A stretch of 64,000 nucleotides of DNA. Origin: VAXT01 sp038040395. GTDB lineage: Bacteria > Actinomycetota > Thermoleophilia > Gaiellales > Gaiellaceae. The notes beneath the pieces are model-generated. The model saw only the letters and a program-made list of their open reading frames with translations. It had not been told where the DNA came from and made no database searches. The stretch's first letter is position 1. Every line of letters begins with the position of its first letter. Where the stretch lies: positions 1-64,000 of the forward strand of contig JBBPIJ010000008.1 of NCBI GenBank assembly GCA_038040395.1, in the 5' to 3' direction. Below are positions 59,386 through 64,000 of the stretch, piece by piece. A program made the position numbers and the translations under genes.

Positions 59386-61449
59386 ATGAATTTCATCCGC
59401 CTAGCGCCATTACTCCTGCTCCTCGTTCCCGGAACCGCGCTTGCCGGGACGACGATGGTGGCGCGTGACGTTCCACGCGGGGTGAAAAGCGCACCGGCTC
59501 GGTTCGACCTGGTTGGCCTGCACTGGCGGGGAAGCGGCTCGGTCTCGTTCCGTGCTCGGAGCGTGTCCGGGCGGTGGAGCCCCTGGCGGGACGCGGCGCC
59601 CGAGGACGACCGTCCCGACGCGGGGAGTCACGAGCTTCGGGCTCGGGGATGGCACCTCGGGAGCCCGTACTGGACGGGGCCCTCGAACCGGATTCAGGTG
59701 AGAACCTTTGGTCGCGTCACTCGGGTGCGGGCGTTCTACGTGCGGAGCTCCGCGAAACGCCGCGCTAGCCGTGTTGTGTCCGCTGCCGGCTCGCCACTCA
59801 TCATCTCGCGGGCGAGCTGGGGCGCGAACGAGCGCATCCGCCGCGGCGGTCCCAACTACGCGGACTCGGTGCGCTATGCCGTCGTCCACCACACGGCGGG
59901 CTCGAACTCGTACACGCGGGCCCAATCCGCCGCGATCGTCAGGAGCATCCAGCGCTACCACGTGCTCGGGAACGGGTGGGACGACATCGGCTACAACTTC
60001 CTCGTCGACAAGTACGGCCAGGTGTTCGAGGGCCGCTACGGAGGAATCGACCGGAACGTCGTCGGCGCCCATGCTCAGGGCTTCAACACGGGCTCGTCGG
60101 GGGTCGCGCTGATCGGGACCTACGAAGGGGCTGCGATCACACCCGCCGCCCGCACCGCGCTGACCCGCCTGCTTGCGTGGCGCCTCGACGTCGCGCACGT
60201 CGACCCTCGCTCGTCGTTCAGCTGGCGCTCGAGCGGTAATCCTCGTTTTCCGGCCGGCCAGGCGATCACCCTGCGGACCGTCTCCGGCCACCGCGACACC
60301 GGCTACACGACGTGCCCCGGAAGCCGGCTGTACGGAGAGCTGCCCGCCCTCGCCCGAAGCGTCTCGCAGACCGGGCTCCCCAAGCTCTACTCACCTGTCG
60401 TTGTCGGAGCGCCGGGCCAACTCGTGCACTTCACTGCAACCCTCACCGAGCCGCTCCCGTGGTCGGTGATCGTCACCGAGCCGGATGGCAACATCGTCGC
60501 GACCGGCCAGGGGAGCGGAACGGAAGTCGACTGGACGTGGGACGCGAGGACGGTCCCGGCCGGACGCTACCGCTACACGATCGACGCGGGCCCGTCGGTG
60601 CGGCCCGCGCTCGGCGTGGTTGCCGGCGCGTCGACGCAGTATCCGCTGACCGCGCTCGCACGGCCCGGGCTCATCACGCCGAACGGCGACGGCCGGAGCG
60701 AGTCGACTGTCATCCGCTACCGGCTCCGCGACGCGAGCCTCGTCACCGCGACCGTGGTCGACGGGACGGGCACGCCTGTGACGACCCTCTTCGTGGAGCA
60801 AAAGGGTCGGGGCACGTGGAACTACGCATGGGCGGCGGCCGGTCTTCCGGACGGCCGCTATGGAGTCGTGCTCACGGCGCGAAACGCGATCGGCATCGAG
60901 GCGACGGCGACGGTGGCTGTGGTCGTCGACCGGACCCTGGCCGCTTTCAGGGTCGAGCCCGAGGTCTTCTCACCGAACGGCGACGGCCGGTTCGACATGG
61001 CCCGCTTCAACTTCCTGTTGAACGGGCCGGCCCACGTGACCCTGTCCGTCCGGCTGGGGAAGCGCACGATCGGCGAGGTCTTCGCGGGCGACCTCGACGG
61101 CGGCCAGCTGACGATCGAGTGGAACGGCCGCTTCCGCCGCGGCGTTGGTGAGCGGGAGTACCGCGCCGACCTTCGCGCCACCTCGCCTGTCGCAACCGTC
61201 AAGCAGACCGTGCCCGTCGTCGTGGACAGGACCGGCCCGCGCCTCAAGCTGATCTCGCTGTCGTCGCTGACCTTTTCGGTGAACGAGCCGTCTGACGTGA
61301 CGGTCGTCTTCGACGAGACACGGACGGTGACCCGCCGCCGCCTCTTGCCGGGCCGCTTCCGCATTTCGGCCGGTGGCCCTTTCTCGACGTTTCGCGCCGT
61401 CGCCCGGGATTTCGCAGGAACCGACGGCCGCTCCCTCACGTACCCCTAG
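59386..61449 (+). CDS. Secreted N-acetylmuramoyl-L-alanine amidase with Ig-like repeats
   Basis: A signal peptide (about 1-20) is followed by a beta-rich region and a PGRP/amidase_2 domain (about 138-335): RASWGANERIRRGGPNYADS, YAVVHHTAGSNSYT with the first zinc histidines, and TVSGHRDTGYTTCPGSRLYG with the third ligand. The C-terminal half has at least two FlgD-type Ig repeats that each begin SPNGDGRFD or TPNGDGRSE. It cuts the peptide side chain from peptidoglycan. 687 residues. Its last 14 bases overlap the convergent birA gene. Confidence 0.93.
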   Translation: MNFIRLAPLLLLLVPGTALAGTTMVARDVPRGVKSAPARFDLVGLHWRGSGSVSFRARSVSGRWSPWRDAAPEDDRPDAGSHELRARGWHLGSPYWTGPSNRIQVRTFGRVTRVRAFYVRSSAKRRASRVVSAAGSPLIISRASWGANERIRRGGPNYADSVRYAVVHHTAGSNSYTRAQSAAIVRSIQRYHVLGNGWDDIGYNFLVDKYGQVFEGRYGGIDRNVVGAHAQGFNTGSSGVALIGTYEGAAITPAARTALTRLLAWRLDVAHVDPRSSFSWRSSGNPRFPAGQAITLRTVSGHRDTGYTTCPGSRLYGELPALARSVSQTGLPKLYSPVVVGAPGQLVHFTATLTEPLPWSVIVTEPDGNIVATGQGSGTEVDWTWDARTVPAGRYRYTIDAGPSVRPALGVVAGASTQYPLTALARPGLITPNGDGRSESTVIRYRLRDASLVTATVVDGTGTPVTTLFVEQKGRGTWNYAWAAAGLPDGRYGVVLTARNAIGIEATATVAVVVDRTLAAFRVEPEVFSPNGDGRFDMARFNFLLNGPAHVTLSVRLGKRTIGEVFAGDLDGGQLTIEWNGRFRRGVGEREYRADLRATSPVATVKQTVPVVVDRTGPRLKLISLSSLTFSVNEPSDVTVVFDETRTVTRRRLLPGRFRISAGGPFSTFRAVARDFAGTDGRSLTYP

Positions 61450-62023
61450 CTGCGGCCACCCACTCGTCGTAGCGGCGCTCCAGCACGCTGAGCAGTTCGA
61501 TCAGCAGCTCTGCCCGGTCGATCTCGGCGCCCGCCTCGACAAGCAGTGACGTCGCCGGCCGGTCGACCTCCGTCGGGAGCTCGTCGGGCGGGACGTTGAC
61601 GTTGATCCCGATTCCGAGCACCACGCGGCCGTCTCGCGCCTCGGCAAGGATTCCCGCAGTCTTGCGGCCGCTGACGAGGATGTCGTTCGGGAGCTTGATC
61701 TCCGGCTCGAGACCAGTCACGGCAGCGATCGCCTCCGCGCAGGCTTCGCCGGCGACGAGCGACAGCTCGGGGAGTCGCTGGGTCTCGACCGGAGGTTCGA
61801 GCAGGATCGAGAAGAGGAGACTTACCTCGCGTGGCGAGAGCCACTGCCTGCCGAGCCGGCCGCGTCCCTCCGTTTGCTCCTCGGTGAGGGCGACGGCGCC
61901 TTCGGAGTGCTTCTCGTCGAGCAGTCGCTGGGTCGAGGGGCACACCTCCGCGTAGAGATACGGCCGCCCGAACCGTCCTCGCAGGCGCGGCACGACGAGC
62001 TTGGGAGACAGTGAGGTGGACAC
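61436..62023 (-). CDS. birA: Biotin--[acetyl-CoA-carboxylase] ligase
   Basis: The 195-residue catalytic BirA domain without the N-terminal repressor helix-turn-helix has AVALTEEQTEGRGRLGRQWL (biotin and ATP loop) and PEIKLPNDILVSGRKTAGIL (the KWPND motif, here KLPND) with GIGINVNVPPDEL. It activates biotin and attaches it to biotin carboxyl carrier protein, feeding malonyl-CoA to the fab genes downstream. It lacks the usual C-terminal cap domain. Confidence 0.93.
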   Translation of the reverse strand: MSTSLSPKLVVPRLRGRFGRPYLYAEVCPSTQRLLDEKHSEGAVALTEEQTEGRGRLGRQWLSPREVSLLFSILLEPPVETQRLPELSLVAGEACAEAIAAVTGLEPEIKLPNDILVSGRKTAGILAEARDGRVVLGIGINVNVPPDELPTEVDRPATSLLVEAGAEIDRAELLIELLSVLERRYDEWVAAARGT

Positions 62024-62092
62024 CGAGGGCTAGACTAGGCCGCTCGTGGAGACCAAGGCCCGCAGGCGTTTCCGGATAGAGCTCGAATTGGT

Positions 62093-62167
62093 TCGACCGG
62101 TCGTTTCAGACGAACGAGCGGGCGAAGCCCGCCCGTTCTGATGGCGGCGTCGCAAGCGCTGCCTTTG
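62093..62167 (+). repeat. Repeat element copy B with hairpin, leading into fabZ
   Basis: TCGACCGGTC at 62093-62102 is followed by GTTTCAGAC and a hairpin with arms GAACG-A-GCGGGC and GCCCGC-C-CGTTC around GAA (62112-62138). The tail resembles copy A at 40250-40327 and includes the first codons of fabZ. The hairpin ends two bases before the fabZ ATG and takes the place of a ribosome binding site. Confidence 0.6.
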
Positions 62168-62590
62168 GGACGCGCAGAGATCGAGGCGATCCTGCCGCAC
62201 CGCGACCCATTCCTTCTCATCGATGAGGTCATCGAGCTGGAGCCCGGGAGGCGTGTGGTCGCGCGTAGGCGCGTTCGGGCCGACGAGTGGTACTTCGCCG
62301 GCCATTTTCCCGGCCGTCCGATCATGCCGGGAGTCCTGATCGTCGAGGCGATGGCGCAGACGGGTGCGATCGCGGTTCTCTGCGAGGAGCAGAACCGAGG
62401 TCGCCTTGCGCTATTCGCGGGAATCGACGGCGTGCGGTTCAAGCGGATCGTCGAGCCGGGCGACGAGCTGGAGCTGACGTGCGACCTGGAGCGCGTCCGC
62501 GGGCCGATCGGCAAGGGCCGGGCTGAGGCTCGCGTCGGAGGCGAGCTCGCGGCTTGGGGAACGCTGACGTTCGCGGTGGAGCAATCGTGA
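62141..62590 (+). CDS. fabZ: 3-hydroxyacyl-ACP dehydratase
   Basis: The 149-residue hot-dog-fold enzyme has IEAILPHRDPFLLIDEVIEL and the catalytic histidine in WYFAGHFPGRPIMPGVLIVE, followed by AMAQTGAIAVL with the glutamate. The first nine or so residues (MAASQALPL) are encoded in a repeat element and have no FabZ homology. TTG 62165 is a possible later start. It removes water from 3-hydroxyacyl-ACP in fatty acid elongation. Its stop overlaps the fabH start (GTGA). Confidence 0.93.
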   Translation: MAASQALPLGRAEIEAILPHRDPFLLIDEVIELEPGRRVVARRRVRADEWYFAGHFPGRPIMPGVLIVEAMAQTGAIAVLCEEQNRGRLALFAGIDGVRFKRIVEPGDELELTCDLERVRGPIGKGRAEARVGGELAAWGTLTFAVEQS

Positions 62591-63612
62591 TCGCGAGTGC
62601 GACCGCGAACGGGCGGATTTCGATCACGGGCATCGGCTCGCATGTGCCGACCCGCGTCATGACCAACACCGAGCTGGCGGAGATAGTCGACACCTCGGAC
62701 GAGTGGATCGTCGAGCGCACCGGGATTCGCGAGCGCCGCGTCGCCGCCCCCGAGGAGGCGCTCTCCGACCTCGCGCTGCCCGCCGCCAAGGCGGCGCTCG
62801 AGCAAGCCGGCCTCGAGCCGTCCGCTGTCGATCTGATCATCGTCGCGACCGTGACGCCGGACATGGCCTTTCCCTCGACGGGCGCCATCCTCGCCGACCA
62901 GCTCGGCGCGAAAGACGCCGCCGCGTACGACCTGTCCGCTGGCTGCACCGGCTTCGTCTACGCGCTCGTCCAGGCGCAGGGCATGGTCGCGAGCGGCCTT
63001 GCGCGAAACGCGCTCGTGATCGGGGGAGATGTGCTCTCGAAAGTCGTCGACTGGACCGACCGCAGCACGTGCGTCCTCTTCGGCGACGGCGCGGGGGCGG
63101 TCGTGCTGGAGCGGGTTGACGAGGGTGGTTTCCTCGGCTTCGAGCTCGGCGCGGACGGCTCTGGCGGGCCTCAGCTGTACATCCCGGCCGGAGGCTCGCG
63201 GGCGCCTGCGACGGCCGAAACGGTCGCTGCAGGTCAGCATTTCGCCAAAATGAACGGCCGTGAGGTTTTCAAGTTCGCAACCCGTATACTCGTCGACTCT
63301 GCCGAGAAGGTGCTCGACCAGTGCGACGTGGCTGTGGACGACGTTGATGTCTACGTCCCGCACCAGGCGAACGTGCGCATCATCGAGCACGCGCGGCGCA
63401 AGCTCGGCATCCCGGAGGAGCGAACTGTCGTGAACGTGGATCGGTATGGCAATACCTCGTCCGGCTCGATCCCCCTTGCGCTCAGCGAGGCCGAGGCCGA
63501 CGGGCGCCTTGCTCCGGGTGAGCTGGTTCTAATGACGGGAATGGGGGCAGGCCTCACGTGGGGCTCAGCTCTGATCGAATGGACGGCGAATGGGAAAGGT
63601 GGCACAACATGA
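62587..63612 (+). CDS. fabH: 3-oxoacyl-ACP synthase III (KAS III)
   Basis: GTG 62587 overlaps the fabZ stop. The 341-residue thiolase-fold enzyme has SDEWIVERTGIRERRVAAPE, the catalytic cysteine in YDLSAGCTGFVYALVQAQGM, histidine in YVPHQANVRIIEHARRKLGI, and asparagine in RYGNTSSGSIPLAL. It starts chains by condensing acyl-CoA with malonyl-ACP. In actinobacteria it often selects branched primers, but the specificity cannot be read here. Confidence 0.96.
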   Translation: MIASATANGRISITGIGSHVPTRVMTNTELAEIVDTSDEWIVERTGIRERRVAAPEEALSDLALPAAKAALEQAGLEPSAVDLIIVATVTPDMAFPSTGAILADQLGAKDAAAYDLSAGCTGFVYALVQAQGMVASGLARNALVIGGDVLSKVVDWTDRSTCVLFGDGAGAVVLERVDEGGFLGFELGADGSGGPQLYIPAGGSRAPATAETVAAGQHFAKMNGREVFKFATRILVDSAEKVLDQCDVAVDDVDVYVPHQANVRIIEHARRKLGIPEERTVVNVDRYGNTSSGSIPLALSEAEADGRLAPGELVLMTGMGAGLTWGSALIEWTANGKGGTT

Positions 63613-64000
63613 GCAAGGTCGCGTTCTGCTTCCCGGGGCAGGGGTCCCTCGAAGTCGGAATGGGCAGGGAGGTCGCCGAAGCGGTTCCAGAGGCGATGGA
63701 GGTCTTCCTCGAGGGGAGCGAGGCTTCGGGGCTCGACTTGAAGCGGCTCTGCTTCGAAGCTCCGATCGATGAGCTCGTGGAGACCGAGGTGCAGCAGCCG
63801 GCGCTCGTCGCCACGAGCCTCGCCATGCTGGCAGCCCTCCGCGTCCGTGGCTACGAGCCGGACTACGTCGTGGGGCACTCGGTCGGCGAGTTCACGGCGC
63901 TTGCGGCGGCCTCTTCGATGACCCCGGCCGAGTCGATTGCCCTGGTGCGCGAGCGGGGGCTCGCGATGGCCGAGGCGGCTCGGATCAGCAACGGGTCGAT
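63609..64000 (+). CDS. fabD: Malonyl-CoA:ACP transacylase, N-terminal part (cut by window edge)
   Basis: ATG 63609 overlaps the fabH stop by four bases. About 130 residues are visible, starting MSKVAFCFPGQGSLEVGMGR. They contain the nucleophile elbow VVGHSVGEFTALAAA and the arginine-bearing VRERGLAMAEA. The frame is open at the window end. It transfers malonyl from CoA to ACP, completing the fabZ-fabH-fabD order. Confidence 0.93.
   Translation, partial: MSKVAFCFPGQGSLEVGMGREVAEAVPEAMEVFLEGSEASGLDLKRLCFEAPIDELVETEVQQPALVATSLAMLAALRVRGYEPDYVVGHSVGEFTALAAASSMTPAESIALVRERGLAMAEAARISNGS

Overview
The window is a high-GC bacterial chromosome segment. It most likely comes from a deep-branching actinobacterium of the Thermoleophilia type (Gaiellales/Solirubrobacterales). 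That placement is an inference from gene content, GC-rich codon use, frequent GTG/TTG starts and pervasive 1-4 base gene overlaps; no rRNA gene is present to confirm it. The centre of the window is the replication-origin neighbourhood: rpmH-rnpA-yidD-yidC-jag-rsmG-parA-parB run leftwards, and dnaA, dnaN-recF-DUF721, gyrB and gyrA run rightwards. DnaA-box-like sites lie both upstream of dnaA and between dnaA and dnaN.

0-8 kb: an accessory stress region. It opens with the 3' end of an integrase-type transposase, followed by a frameshifted methyltransferase, a tiny membrane protein, a long ribosome-hibernation-type protein and a frameshifted universal stress protein. Next come a GAF-GAF histidine kinase with its NarL-type regulator (DevS/DevR-like), two divergent universal stress proteins and a zinc alcohol dehydrogenase. 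A short remnant of a GNAT/acyl-CoA synthetase gene and tRNA-Phe close the region. It resembles the hypoxia/dormancy regulons of mycobacteria and is visibly decaying at its edges.

8-15 kb: ten overlapping minus-strand genes, read from right to left, that join cytochrome c maturation/heme export (ccmA, ccmB, ccmC, a ccmD-like gene, a HemX/CcsA-like gene) to tetrapyrrole synthesis (hemA, hemC, hemD). A SAM hydrolase (DUF62) and a methyltransferase end the run. A divergent beta-propeller lipoprotein follows.

16-28 kb: a UbiA prenyltransferase with molybdenum cofactor genes (moaB, moaC, with moeA further on), two trehalose synthesis genes (otsA, treT), an RsbW-like kinase, an HtrA-type protease beside an OmpR-type two-component pair, and a membrane M28 peptidase. 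28-40 kb: envelope genes. These are several membrane glycosyltransferases, a class A penicillin-binding protein, an MscS channel, a CPBP protease, an L,D-transpeptidase with a PKD domain, a PrcB-domain protein, a DUF151 nuclease and tRNA-Ile.

40-56 kb: the origin cluster. GyrA carries a 414-residue intein with a LAGLIDADG endonuclease, inserted directly after the catalytic tyrosine. 56-64 kb: a MerR-like regulator, galT, a slipin/NfeD pair, a peptidoglycan amidase, birA, and the start of a fatty acid operon (fabZ-fabH-fabD, the last cut by the window edge).

Main points for a second look: the gyrase intein; three genes (recF, galT and a membrane glycosyltransferase) whose only plausible start is a CTG overlapping the previous stop codon; a two-copy intergenic element with a covarying hairpin, one copy running into fabZ; a terminator-like hairpin abutting the gyrB start codon; and the DevS-like sensor within a decaying dormancy-type island.
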